Shown here: in pieces, positions 1 through 11,001 of the stretch
Layout: the number at the start of each line of letters is the position of its first letter
Numbering within the stretch: the first letter of the stretch is position 1
DNA from: Dryococelus australis
Lineage: Eukaryota; Arthropoda; Insecta; Phasmatodea; Phasmatidae
Length of the DNA stretch: 64,000 bases
Reading direction: 5' to 3'
Assembly (NCBI GenBank): GCA_029891345.1
Contig: CM057009.1
Location: 292,904,966 to 292,968,965, forward strand
Program-made: the position numbers and the translations under genes
Notes under the pieces: model-generated
What the model saw: only the letters and a program-made list of their open reading frames with translations
Database searches by the model: none
Told to the model about the DNA's origin: nothing

Positions 1-227
1 TGCATCCTGTAGGAAAGGTTACAGTTCTTCTATATTACACAATCAGCAGCCAGATATAAAGTTTGGGCGCTTCATCAGTGGATAATAGTAGTACCAATAG
101 GAAACATGTAGGTGCTATTTCCGGTTCATTTCCGGATCATATAATTACACCTACTCTGCGGCATGCAGTTTCTAAACGAGTATACTAGGGATATTATATT
201 AGCTCTCCAGTGTACACGGAGCTATTT
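1..227. other. Unannotated flank at window start
   Basis: No coding potential or repeat structure is recognised. The sequence is moderately AT-rich and runs directly into repeat family A copy 1. Confidence 0.4.
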
Positions 228-375
228 CGTGCGTTCAAGGCCCAGAAACGAGGGAGTGATAGGGCGATAATAACACGCGCTCCCAGAGCCCCATCGCCCG
301 TACGTGCAAGGCGATGAACCGGTGTACAGGACTTTCGTCATAATGCTTACCTGTGCAAATTAGACCTGTAACAGT
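228..375 (+). repeat. Repeat family A, copy 1
   Basis: This GC-rich block matches three others at about 1790-1930, 3300-3425 and (reverse strand) 4062-4200. The closest pair is this copy and the 4062-4200 copy. They share AATAACACG, a CCATCGC core, GTGCAAGGCG followed by TGAACCGG, and a downstream CACCTGTGCA-like segment leading into ATTAGA. The block has no ORF and no tRNA boxes. The family is not recognised; it could be part of a MITE, an unnamed SINE body or the terminal part of a larger transposon. Confidence 0.6.
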
Positions 376-611
376 TGGACTTAATTATATGCGAGAAAAT
401 CCCACAGATTAAACCAGGCACTTATAGCGGGTTTTCCCCCTCCTAAAGAACACAGGTAAGCTATAAAATAAGCGACTGTTTCACAAATTTTTCACTATTT
501 TATTTTAATAAACATAATTAGACCAAAGGAAAGAAAAAAGGGCTAAAATAATTGGTTTATACCTCTTCTGCCTAAAAGTCGTATTCCCAGAACAGTTATT
601 TACTGAGATAC

Positions 612-850
612 GCGGGGCCACGTTGGTTGCGCGGTTAGTCTGCTCACCTCCCACCAAGGCGAACCGGGTTTATTCCCCGGCCGGGCCTCTCCCGGGGTGG
701 GAATCGTGCCTGATAATACCGCTGGTTGGCGGGTTTTCTCGGGGATATCCCGTTTGCCTCGCCTTTGTATTTCAGCGTTGCTCCATTCTCGCCTCATTTC
801 AACATCATAGACTCACAATACCTCGTTGTTAAGAGCCACCTAAATATCTC
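612..850 (+). repeat. tRNA-derived SINE (family S1), copy 1
   Basis: The head looks like a decayed tRNA: an A-box-like GTTGCGCGGTTAGTCTG near 628 and a B-box-like GGGTTTATTCCCC near 668. A body follows with GTGGGAATCGTG and GGCGGGTTTTCTCGGGGATA. The tail contains GTTGCTCCATTCTCGCCTC and ends GTTAAGAGCCACCTAAAT. Body and tail match copies at 8840-9118 (minus), and the tail matches 43495-43725 (minus). Such SINEs are transcribed by RNA polymerase III and moved by a LINE. The apparent ORFs across this block are non-coding shadows. Confidence 0.75.
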
Positions 851-1282
851 CACTGAACTCAACTACTGACACACGCGTACAAGTGCAAACAACTCTTTCA
901 GGGGAAATATTTTAGTACTTAGTAATCTTAACACTTTCAGTCAGAAATAAATACACAATTTAAGGCGTTGCTACAAACAAATCATTTTGTTCGAAACTGT
1001 ACTGAATCCAGACGACTCTTTGTCTTACATCGGGACCAATATAAATCCATGTGTGCTCTATGTAAATGGAAGTACTGGTTTATGAGGTTATGAAACATAG
1101 TCTCAGCAGAGAATGATGTCTCCCACAAGTAGAGAACCTTTCTCGTTGGACGGTATGTCCTGATGTGTACAGTGCAGAACATTCAAGCCACTTCATACGC
1201 AACGTTCCAGATAGAGGACACTGTGGCTGAAAGAATTAAGGCGTTAAACGCGTAAACGGCTTCGGAATTGACATAAATGAAA
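851..1282. other. No recognisable feature
   Basis: AT-rich sequence with only short chance ORFs on either strand. No repeat match to the rest of the window was noticed. Confidence 0.4.
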
Positions 1283-1368
1283 TAGTTACGCGGGGGTTGA
1301 AACCCGCAGCCTCGCAGTGGAAAGGATAACGGCCCTGTCCACGTAAACTGGGGCGCGTGGTTTAACAG
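1283..1368 (-). repeat. tRNA-like head, probable SINE fragment
   Basis: Read on the minus strand, the block has an A-box-like GTGGACAGGGCCGTTATCC, an anticodon-arm-like CCACTGCGAGG, and a B-box-like GCGGGTTTCAACCCCCGC that can fold as a T-arm. No acceptor pairing is apparent, so it is unlikely to be a working tRNA gene. The body downstream on the minus strand does not match SINE S1. Confidence 0.45.
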
Positions 1369-1789
1369 TGTGGCCGGCCCGAGCCTGGGCGCGGGTCACT
1401 GATCTGAGAGTGTGGTGTGGTGTTTGGTCTGTCGCGTCACCTCGGCGACGGCCGACCACTAGTCGCGACGTCTTGTCAACTTGCTCTTCTTATCTGGAGG
1501 AACACATGTTCGAGAGCTCTTGCCGATAAATCAAACAAGGAAATCTTTAGTAACGCGAGGAGTGCTGCTTCAACACGACGCAGCTACAACAACTTGCCGA
1601 CGTCCTTGTGCGGTGTTTCTTCTGGGCGTGTGGCCGGGAGGGCTTGCCACCTCCAAACGTAGACCCGTACCGCTTCCCCCCCCCCCCTTTATCCATTTTC
1701 CCTGGACGGAGGGTTTTGATTATATATGATTACAAAACTGTTAAAAAATATAACACTGAATTAAGGTGGTCGCCTGGTTGAAGGAATTC
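1369..1789. other. GC-rich block of unknown nature
   Basis: The composition is much more GC- and CpG-rich than the surroundings, especially 1369-1680. A run of 12 C lies at 1676-1687. Short overlapping ORFs exist but show no domain. It could be a promoter/CpG island or a repeat fragment; neither can be shown. Confidence 0.3.
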
Positions 1790-1930
1790 TGCACGTGTGA
1801 GGCCTAAAAGCGTGGGAGTTCTAGGGGCGACCGAGACATGCACATCAACTCTCTCGTCGCCTCTACGCGCAAAGCACAGAACTGGCGTGCAGTCGTGCCG
1901 TCGATAACGCGCCTCTGTGAGACTTTCAGC
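1790..1930 (+). repeat. Repeat family A, copy 2
   Basis: A diverged member of family A. It retains CTACGCGCAAAG, AGAACTGGCGTGCAG and a terminal CCGTCGATAACGCG region that align with copies 1, 3 and 4. The 5' half is weaker than in copies 1 and 4. Confidence 0.5.
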
Positions 1931-2719
1931 GGAGACCATACAATTATATGACATAATTAATAAAATAAAAGTTTGATGCGCGTCTTTATTCCTTTTTTAA
2001 CGTTTTGTATCGGAATGTTCGTACCTAAAAATGGCCGTGAAAACACCCGTTTGAGCCATTTTCACTACCACAAAAACATGCTTCAGAGAGAAATGGAGGA
2101 ATTGAAAAACGTATACGGACGCGTAACGTTTGTTAAATGCTCTTCGTAAGCAAACCTCACTCAGACTCGTTTGACGGTTTATTAATAAAATATTTCTTGC
2201 TGGAGCTCTGCACACCGTTCGGCGGCCTACCCAGGTGACCTGCCACCTAAAGGCCATATTACACGGTACCAGACTTCGTAAAAGCTTGTGAAAGGTCTGC
2301 CATAGTTGCCGTTATACCGGCCTGTACGGCACCCGTCATGGCGTTTTTCACTCGATGCTGCCAGATTTCATCACAGGTTTAGTAATTGGGCCTGTCCTAT
2401 TTTCTGTAGTAGGTTCCATACCGGCTCTCGTACCTGGCCAATCACATTGCCTTTTCAGAGTGTAGGGCGCTCCCCGTCGCTACTACTTGAAACGAGTTGT
2501 TGAAGAAACCGAAGAGGAAGCCTCCATCTTTATTTTACATCCGTAAGGTTGAAACTCTTTCAAATAGATTTAAAATACGACTACGACGAATAATATTGGT
2601 TATGACAACTTTCAGTTACTGCTTAACACCGTTCTAGATACTTAACCATTAGCTACTGTATGAAAAAAATAATTTAAAATCTTCTTATAGCAATGATATA
2701 TAAACCAGTGAAACTTTGA
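1931..2719. other. No recognisable feature
   Basis: Mixed-composition sequence with only short chance ORFs. TATACCGGC-like motifs recur near 2315 and 3190 but do not define a repeat boundary. Confidence 0.35.
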
Positions 2720-2870
2720 GTGAACTGGTAGTACAGCTGTAAAGTCGTGGGATTCGCTATTAGCATGTAACTTTTGGGCGTGAGTTTGAAACCCCGCCGG
2801 ACCCGAACATTTTTATCTTTAAATTTTACATGCAGATAATATCCCGGTGCGTAAAGAAAAACTATATTTT
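2720..2870 (+). repeat. tRNA-derived SINE-like fragment
   Basis: The segment reads as a tRNA-like head: GTAAAGTCGTGGGATTCGCT resembles the D-arm to anticodon part and GAGTTTGAAACCCCGCC resembles a B box. It continues into an AT-rich tail at 2815-2870. It does not share the S1 central domain, so it is probably another SINE family. Confidence 0.45.
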
Positions 2871-3299
2871 GCAACCGGCCAGTAGTTTTCGTCAATACTA
2901 AAAGTAACGCACTTTTATTGTTAGTGAATTCACGACATTTTCAAGAAAATGAATGAAACTATACTAGTTAGCAATCAGTTTATGTAAAAGACGAACAGTA
3001 ATATAGCGATATTAAGATGCGCTTGTAATTTTTATGAGCCTACGCAGGTTACTAACTGGTAGCAGATCTACGAATGGGGTTGATATTTACTACAAACCAC
3101 ACATTGCGCACCCACCGAGGGTGTCAAATGGTAGTACGCGAACTGCTTTCGTGTAGTATGAATCTTACATAGCGGCTCATAGCGGCTGGTATACCGGCTC
3201 GTGCACCAGGCCTTGCAGAAGCTTGTGTGTACAAGAACCAAGTACGGCTGTATCTATCGTGTAATATCCACTTAAGGCTGTCGCCTACCTCGAGATATT
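2871..3299. other. No recognisable feature
   Basis: Mostly AT-rich, with no ORF or repeat match noticed. Confidence 0.35.
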
Positions 3300-3425
3300 T
3301 TAGTTTTTGAGGATCGCGGGAGCAATAAGGGCGACACTGCCAAGCGCATCAAACGCGCCATCGCCGCTACGCGCACAGCTCTGAACCGACGTGCAGTGTT
3401 CTCGTCGGGTTGCGTGTACCTATGC
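3300..3425 (+). repeat. Repeat family A, copy 3
   Basis: A family A member recognised by GCGCCATCGCCGCTACGCGC, then TCTGAACCGACGTGCAGTG and TCTCGTCGGG. It lies in the same orientation as copies 1 and 2. Confidence 0.55.
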
Positions 3426-4061
3426 GTCTTCAAGCGGTTACCCAATCATTTTATTGGTGGGGAGTCTATAGGTCTATAGCAGATTTAGATACATATCGCT
3501 ACCGTAGTTTCACATGTCCGGTAAGTACGTTTTATGACACAGCAGTCTGGACCGGTCGTTCCTAACTATGTTGGAGGACCCTAAATTAATATTCACACCA
3601 TCCGTGCTGTCTTCAAGTACCATCCCGTCCTCGTCTAACGTTTGTTTTCTTTTCGTAGGTAAACATATTGCGGACACATTCAATAGTTCCGTAAAAAAAA
3701 AAAAAAAAAAAAACTTATACCGAACATGCTGTAGAGCAGTTCAGGATCACGTATATAACCGCCTGAAGAGTTAGCAGTCCAGATATATTTTCTGTAAGCT
3801 ACATACGTTGTTTGCGCGTTCACCCGTATCTACGCAAATAAATATCATGGCAATACAACCTTTGCCAGAAGACATTAAAAAAAAAACTAATTATCTAAGA
3901 CAGTACGGGTTTGTTTTTACCATATTCAATAAAAGAGAATATAATTGTGAGTATGGTAGAAAATAGCAGATCTAAAGCTAGCGTACCGGTAGGAGAACTG
4001 TAAAACTGTACAATCGTAGTTACATCTGTGAGCATGCATGAGTTTAACAACGTCCCTTGTT
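3426..4061. other. No gene; one poly-A run
   Basis: A run of about 20 A residues lies near 3693-3712 after a T/G-rich stretch. It could be the tail of an old retroposed sequence, but no body is recognised upstream. No coding signal. Confidence 0.35.
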
Positions 4062-4200
4062 ACTCAGGCTTATCTAATGTGTACAGGTGAATGTGACGAC
4101 CGTAGCACCGCAAGCCGGTTCAGCGCCTTGCGCCTATGAGCGATGGAGTGCTGGGCGCACGTGTTATTCTCGCTCGTATGTGCCTTGAACACGGGGAAAA
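4062..4200 (-). repeat. Repeat family A, copy 4 (inverted)
   Basis: On the minus strand this reads GTGTTCAAGGCACATACGAG, then AATAACACGTGCGCCCAGC, CCATCGCTCATAGGCGCAAG, GCGCTGAACCGGCTTGCGG and CACCTGTACACATTAGA. It is collinear with copy 1 over about 140 bp, which makes this the best-supported pair of the family. Confidence 0.6.
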
Positions 4201-5444
4201 ATACCTAAGGCTCGTGTACTTCTAAATCTGCGAAACCGTGCTGCTGCGGGATAGTTGGTATCCCTATTTTTTATGGCATCTTCGTGCACCTCAAATAATC
4301 GAAATAAAATGACAATTTACTTTTAGCGGCATCGATGGCTGAAATTTTCGTAGTAATACACACCTGAAAGATTAATTCATCTCCACGAAAAAAACACCTT
4401 AGAAGAAATACAGAGTTTGTTAGGACACCAGCTTATGTTGCGAGTGGCTTAAGATTCGGAAGTGCGTGGGTTGCGTTTCCACGTTTATGATTAAGTTTAT
4501 TTTAGTGTATAAGCCACCATTCGTTTATCCTGTCGGTACATAAAAGCGGCGGGAGAAATATAACACGCAATACTTTTAAAATAGGTTCATTGACTTGGGC
4601 AACACCACACAGATTTACATTTAGTACAAAATCTTAAAATTACTGTCGATATAAAAAATGCTTAAACCTAACATTATAAAATATTAATACTGTCGTAGTA
4701 ACATTTCTAGTAGTATTTCAAAAAGTTATTTGTGTAAACGTAAGAAATTAATACAACTTTTCATACAATTTCACGAAAAACTCATATCTGTCAAACTTCT
4801 TGGCAATCAAATTAATTGATACAGGAGCACTATATATGTGTATATGATTGTGAAGGTAGAAGTAAAGTGGATCTCCTCATAGTGATGCAAACATCAAATA
4901 CAATATATGCAGAACTCTTTAAAAAGTAATGTAGAAACTTCCAAAATTGCTAGAAAAATATGGCTTTACTTTCATATGAAATATAAATGCTTATATTTTA
5001 TTCGGTGTAAAATATGTCACAACAGTAAGTTTCTTTAATGGTTAAATTAATTAATATCGAAAATTTCAATTTCTTACCCAAGAATGTGTGGATTTCTTCT
5101 CTGGATGAATTACAAAGTTAGTTTTATTTTAAAAAAACCTCATATAACCAGGTTAGCAGTTTTTTTCTATTCTTGAATGTGAGAAAATGTTCGCATAATA
5201 TTTTATAGGTGTGCTAAAAAATATAAGTTTATGAAAATCATTTACAATATATATTTCACTTGTTGACAGAATTATTAATTTTTTAGATTAAAATTAATTT
5301 CAAATACAGCAATTTTTCTCATACAAGCAACGATATTAATGTCTAATTCCATATAAATCTATCACAGTAACGAAAAAATTCTAATCTGCTGTACAAACTT
5401 TGAAATATAAAAACATTATATAGTAAAACTAGGAAGCTGCTGCC
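4201..5444. other. AT-rich stretch without features
   Basis: Very AT-rich, with no ORF of note and no repeat recognised on either strand. Confidence 0.4.
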
Positions 5445-5549
5445 TTCGTAGTGTAGTGGTAAAAAGTGGAACTACGTGAGGATGTCATCGAAAGATGAAC
5501 GAGCAGGCAGGACGAGGTGGTGATGTGAGCGATAAGAGGAGCGGCGATG

Positions 5550-5663
5550 TGTTGTGTACCAGTTTGGAAGACAACTGAGCTCCTATCTGTCTGCCTGTGT
5601 CTCTGGTGTTGTGTACCAGTTTGGAAGACAACTGAGCTCCTATCTGTCTGCCTGTGTCTCTGG
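5550..5663 (+). repeat. Perfect 57 bp tandem duplication
   Basis: Two identical 57 bp units lie side by side at 5550-5606 and 5607-5663, each starting TGTTGTGTACCAGTTTGGAA and ending CTGTGTCTCTGG. Because 57 is a multiple of three, a short ORF (5547-5831, plus) reads through both as a 19-residue repeat. No signal peptide or domain supports it as a gene. A tRNA-like CTTCGTAGTGTAGTGGTAA at about 5444-5463 suggests the block may sit inside a SINE-like element, but no B box follows. Identity of the units points to a recent duplication. Confidence 0.85.
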
Positions 5664-6424
5664 CTGTCGCCACAAGCATTTTATGCTGCCTGTAAAAATG
5701 ACAGTGATGCAAGTAATGTGATCATGAGCAGCCCACCACTGCAGGTCTATGTTATTGTGCCTGTTGCCGTGCAGCCAAAAAGATATCCTTTTACTATGTC
5801 AATCACGAGTATTTCACTCATCTCAGTTTGAAACTGAAATTTGAATATGTAATTGCTGTAAACTTACAATTATGGAGGTTGTCATGTGTAAAACATAATA
5901 AAATGTAGGTATTGAACACAAAAAAATTTGTATGTGTATACTTGTCTATACAATAGCATTTGAGAGGGATGGTTATTTGTAACATCAATGGAAACGTGAT
6001 TGAAAATTAATAATATTTTGTGAACAATTAATGACATTTTCATCCTATTTTCAAGCACTTAATAAATAATAATAATAATAATATTCTGTATGTCTACCTT
6101 GACCTTACTTTCTTCATAAAGCTACAACTAAAGGTGCAACGAGAATTCATAGCATACCAAACTATACTACAGCACCGGTCATAATTTAAAGAAAATAATA
6201 TATATTTCTTTTATTGATTGTATTATATATAATCGAGTAATGCACGTACTTTTATTAAAGTCATAGTATTATAGTCTGAACATGATGTAAACGTATTATA
6301 TAACTGATTTGAAAAGCATTTTTGTGAAATTTTGAATTTACCTTCAAGTATGATTTTTTCATCTAAGAATGTAGTTGTTACTATTTACTTATAAAGTAAA
6401 CATTTTGGAGAATATAAAGTGACT

Positions 6425-6455
<31 letters not shown>

Positions 6456-8839
6456 GGCTTTATACTCTGTTCAAAGAGAAACTAAATGCGCGTTATTTTT
6501 ACTTCGAACAGCAACCTTTTGTCCACTGGAAGAAAATACTTCGAATAGTCCGCCGCATGACAAGCATTTGAAGTTACTGTACTGTCTTACTAGGGGAAGG
6601 AACTGGATGGGGAGTGTCGCACGCTAATTTGTCTGGCCCGCACGAGTCTCGCTACGCGTTTTGCAGTCCGGTTCAGGTGTACGGTGGCCAGGTGTATTGT
6701 GATTAAGTGAATGCAAGCTCTACGTGGCTGTGCGATCGAAGTAAAAAAAAAAATCATCTGGCTACACCGGAAGCATCTCGTCGGAAAAGGCACGATGTTT
6801 CCCTTCAAGGGACGAAACAGAAGAGGCTTACACCTAAATATCCAAACGGAAAACCGCTAAGATTCGACATTTTTCTTAGTATTATCTACAATTATTTTGA
6901 AAAATTGTACGTGTTTGTGTGCGCGCGCGATAGAGGGAGAAAAAAAAAAAAGGGCGTGGGAAATGGTGTATGCACACGATCGCGTGTGTACACACACACG
7001 CACCAACATAGAGAGAGTTGAAGCCTTACTGTTGGTGTTGGACATATATGTAGGTATTTCTTACCCCAGTTGTAGTGTAGTTTATCCGTGCGATATAGCA
7101 GTAGCACACCAGAGTCATTTATAACATGGCCGACAAAACTATGAACTCCGTGAGTTAGGACCCGTCAAGACATGCGTACATGAAGTTAGAACTAGGGAGT
7201 TAACGCGTGAAAACCTTTGTAAGGTAAATGTAACCGGAAATTAAATTCACCAATGCAATTAGTTTGTTATTCTTGTATGATTAATGAGCACACTTGACAT
7301 CTTGCTTTTGAACGTACTGACACGTTTCGCAAAAAAGATATTTTTTAAACTGCCGCAATATTTACTTTTCAAATGCCTTCTAGTATTTAGATGCCTGTCT
7401 TATGTTGTCCCGCTCGCAATTCTGTCTTTTGCAGATTGAAACTAGATTTGTATAACAGGAGCTTAAGATAAGGGAAAAATTATAGTAAAAATATTGAGCT
7501 CATGAAGACTGTACCTAGTGAGTTAGTTGTTCATATTAAGTATAGAGTGTTTCGCTTTAAAAAATCTTGCATAATTGTTTTATTATTATAACTATGTTAA
7601 TAAAATTTAATATGGTTTTTCTACTATGCCATTAATTGTACTGGTTACGCTCCTTAGGAACAAAGTATCTAGCAGCACTCAGGTTACACCTGTATCCAAT
7701 ATCATTGTAGGTATATAGGCCTAGCAAAATTCGACCATATGATATTATGATGTATCAGAATTTACACTTGAGATTTTTTTTTAAGCACCAAATATAATGA
7801 ATATATACTCGTATAATTTTTAATTTGTTGAGTGTTGTTAAGGAATTAATTTTATGACATTTACTTTTAGCAGTTTACGGTGTCAGTTTCGTCACAAAGG
7901 TAAGGGTTATTATAATAGCCAATACAATTTAAGACTCCCATTAATATTGATGGTGTAAGCTACTCATTATACAGGTTAGAAGTATTCTTTGCAAAATGAA
8001 ACCGAAAAATATAGGTACGTAGAAAAAACTTTTCAATTTCTAAACTTCATTTACAGTTACAGTATTGAATTGTAGCATTATTAAAACTAAATTTTCTCTT
8101 TCATATCAATTACAAAGTGACTTATCATGTAACTCGCAGTTGTATGAAATATGCCATAGGTAGGGGTAGAAAACTTTCGCGGTTTAAACTCCGTGTACGC
8201 TTCACTCCAGTTTTATATATTTCCGACCCTAAGCTTTGTGTTCATTGGCTGCTACCCAAGGGTATAGAAATGTTTACCTCTAACCGGTGGAAAAGGGATT
8301 CGGTCCTTGTTTCCTTTCAGGTCTGTTACTGGCTCAGATTTCACCTGGGATTGTCTAATATTCTTACATCCAATCGCAAACACAACAGAAATGAACACGG
8401 GTTTGAAGTATAACTTGTCCTGAAATGAATTCGCGAATTTTTCCAGTACCTAGTCATTGATTGTATTCAGTTTTAGTATGGTTCTCGTGCTATGTGAGCA
8501 GTGGTTGGGGCAAGGTATGCCAAGATAATTAGGAGATAAAACTCACTGAATTACTTTTTACCCTTAGATTCCGAAATAGCTTCTACTGTAATGCTCATTC
8601 GTAGGCATTAATATTACAGTTTTATTATTTTTTCATCTGCTGCAATTCTTAATTTGGAAACTAAATGCAAGCAATTTACCAACACCTTTGATTTTCAAGT
8701 TTCATCCAGTCACACTTATCACAGAAAAAAAAAACATTCACAGTAGCGCTACAGAGCCTTAATTATATTTCATAAGTTGGTTAGAAGAAATGCCTACATT
8801 TACGTTTATACCCTAAATTTCCCAAATACTAAATCATAC
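5664..8839. other. AT-rich stretch, no supported gene
   Basis: Short ORFs at 6590-7124 overlap on both strands around homopolymer A runs and (CA)n/(GT)n stretches, with no domain. The block at 8117-8413 is slightly less AT-rich but shows no tRNA boxes or protein motif. An (AT)n microsatellite is listed separately. Confidence 0.4.
6429..6457. repeat. (AT)n microsatellite
   Basis: A pure dinucleotide run of about 29 bp in AT-rich sequence. Confidence 0.9.
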
Positions 8840-9118
8840 TGCAGAAAGTGAGTGAGTGAGAGAGAAAGTGAAAATAATGGGGACGGCTCTTAATATCGAG
8901 GTCTTGAGAGCCGATGGGAGATGAAGCGAGATGAGTATGGAGCAGCGCCGGAATGCAAGGGCTTGGGAAATGGTAGATCCCCGAGTAAGCCCGCCGACCA
9001 GCGGCATCGTCCGTCACGATTCCCACATGTGAAAACCCAGGGGCGATCCTTCTTGGAATTGAATCCGGTTCGCCTCGATGAGAGGCGATTAGCTGTATCA
9101 CTACACCACCGCGGCCCC
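8840..9118 (-). repeat. tRNA-derived SINE (family S1), copy 2
   Basis: On the minus strand the element starts GGGGCCGCGGTGGTGTAGTG (A-box region) and passes a B-box-like CCGGATTCAATTCC. It continues into GTGGGAATCGTGACGG and GGCGGGCTTACTCGGGGATC, and ends TCAAGACCTCGATATTAAGA and GCCGTC with a short (TCAC)n-like tail. Possible 7 bp target duplications ATCATAC lie at 8833-8839 and 9119-9125. The ORFs reported over this interval are shadows. Confidence 0.8.
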
Positions 9119-9125
9119 ATCATAC

Positions 9126-10180
9126 AATAGAGACAATAATAATTTGCACAGTAAACATAGTCCACAGAAACAGCACAGCAATGGAAACCAAACGTAAAAA
9201 ACAAGGATAACAAATATAAAGATAATTGTAGCAGTGATAATTTAAAATATAAAAATTAAAATATACCAAAAATACCGTATACTGCGCGAACAGCAAAATT
9301 TAGACAGAAAATAACAGTCAGTAGTCTAACAATAGCATGGTAGGACTGTGGCAAACTGCCGCAAATAAATGTATACACAAACAAGTTTTAAACCATATAT
9401 TGTAACGACAGCGCCATATATAAATACACAAACTTAATAAAAGTTTCAACATAAAACATTAAAACTATCACGTTACTTGTTCTTTTAATTCTCATATATA
9501 TGATAGTGCGCAAAGCTCACGCCAAAGACAATTATATTTGAATTATTTCATTCAAAAAGGAATCAGACCATTTCATTTAAAAAGCCTGACCTTGAAGCTC
9601 AAGACTACAAACTGTAAATGTTCCATAAAAATACAATAATGTTTTTAATGGCCTTGCAAAAAGAATCAACGAGAGCTTCCTAAAACACACTCTAATTAAT
9701 ACTGAATTCAAATCATGACCAGATTTCAAAATTACATTAAAGAAATACTGATATGGTACTAACACAATCTTAGTAAGGAATATCAATCATTAGGAAGGGT
9801 AGCCAGGTGTGGCCCATCAAATCCTTCCTCTTAAAGAAACATTTTTTTTTAATTCATAAAATTTACATAAAAATATAAATATTGGTGGCAGTTCCAACAG
9901 AACCCGAACAAAGCAACTGCATAATAAAATTTATAAACAACACGGTATTAAATGACTACCCCATGAGTGAGTCGTAGACGGACGCATAAAGAAATAGTAC
10001 AAAAGACTTGAAGAGCCAAATGGGGCTACAGAAATAAGACAACACAAACAAGTTGAAAATTACAGAAAACTCACAGCAGCCCGGTTTAGTTAGTCTAAAC
10101 ATAAATTTGGAACGGCGCTCTAAATATAATTTTGAAAAACACTAGGAACGGCATACCACGCTAAACACCAAAAACTACGC
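9126..10180. other. AT-rich stretch without supported gene
   Basis: No coding signal. An imperfect hairpin-like segment around 9793-9832 (AGGAAGG paired with CCTTCCT) is the only structure noticed. Confidence 0.35.
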
Positions 10181-11001
10181 CAAAGTCCCCGGTGGAACCT
10201 GCGCTGGCCTCTCCATCCTCCCCTCTAGGTGGCCGTTACCTATTAAAAGGTCATACCTAGAGCACTACTTTCTAATCTTTACTTTAACCCCCGCAAAGCA
10301 AAAGCTAAATTGGCTCTTTGAACTCCAGGGTCCACCGGGAACTTCGCAATTTTTGAAACCGTCATGCTGTTCGAAACATTTAAAGAAACACTACACTAAA
10401 CTATTCACTCACACAACTAACTACCGCATTTGCGCTTCTCCTCCTTTCACGTTAAAATTTAAGCATGGCGTTACCACATTATCTGTTTTCGCGATCCAGT
10501 GCGCTCGAGTGTGTATGGACTTAGTTTTGGGGAATGACCAGTTACCAGAATCATTCCCCGCCACCTCGCCCCCGGGCGCAAAGGGCGTAGTCAAACCACA
10601 TTACAGTCATTCGTTGGTGACCTCGTTGAAGTCTGGTCCTTCATTCCGTGGGTCGTCCTTCCATTCTCACGATCCGTTGTCGTCTGCCTGGTCGTCATCG
10701 ATAATTCCCTGAACGAGACTAAGTCCCATCCAGAGAAAGGGGACATATCCGAGTATTGTCGTGATCGGTGTTTGAGGAAGAGGTGACGGAGGGGGATGTG
10801 GCTCTTGTTTCGGTGTTAACTCTCCCCTTTCTTGTTCTTCCACACCTTAGTCATGTGCAGCCGGGAGAGGGTCCTGTGGACCCCTTTTTGATCCCCCTCC
10901 CCCTGCAGAATCCCTCCCTCGGACTTGTTTCCCACAGGGGAAAATTGTTGTTCTTGTCGGGACTGGCTCTGGTAAGTTAGGATGCCAACCGGGAAGAAGG
11001 A
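10181..11001 (-). other. GC-rich region downstream of the 232-codon ORF
   Basis: The composition matches the R1-type LINE block rather than the AT-rich flank at 9.1-10.2 kb, so it probably belongs to the same element on the minus strand. Only short ORFs are seen. A motif at 10861-10900 repeats one at 11815-11856. The low-coordinate end, where a LINE 3' end would be expected, has no clear poly-A signal, so the boundary near 10181 is by composition only. Confidence 0.4.
10861..10900 (-). repeat. GC-rich 40 bp repeat, downstream copy
   Basis: The plus strand reads CCGGGAGAGGGTCCTGTGGA then CCCCTTTTTGATCCCCCTCC. It is nearly the same as 11815-11856. The two copies bracket the 232-codon ORF. Confidence 0.65.

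Noticed and set aside
1417-1729. Overlapping 81- and 82-codon plus ORFs in the GC-rich block
   Set aside because: No domain, no codon support, and two frames open over the same bases. It is more likely a compositional effect.
10968-10978. CTGGTAAGTTAGG, a good 5' splice donor on plus
   Set aside because: No supported exon precedes it and no acceptor or downstream exon is apparent. Such matches occur by chance.
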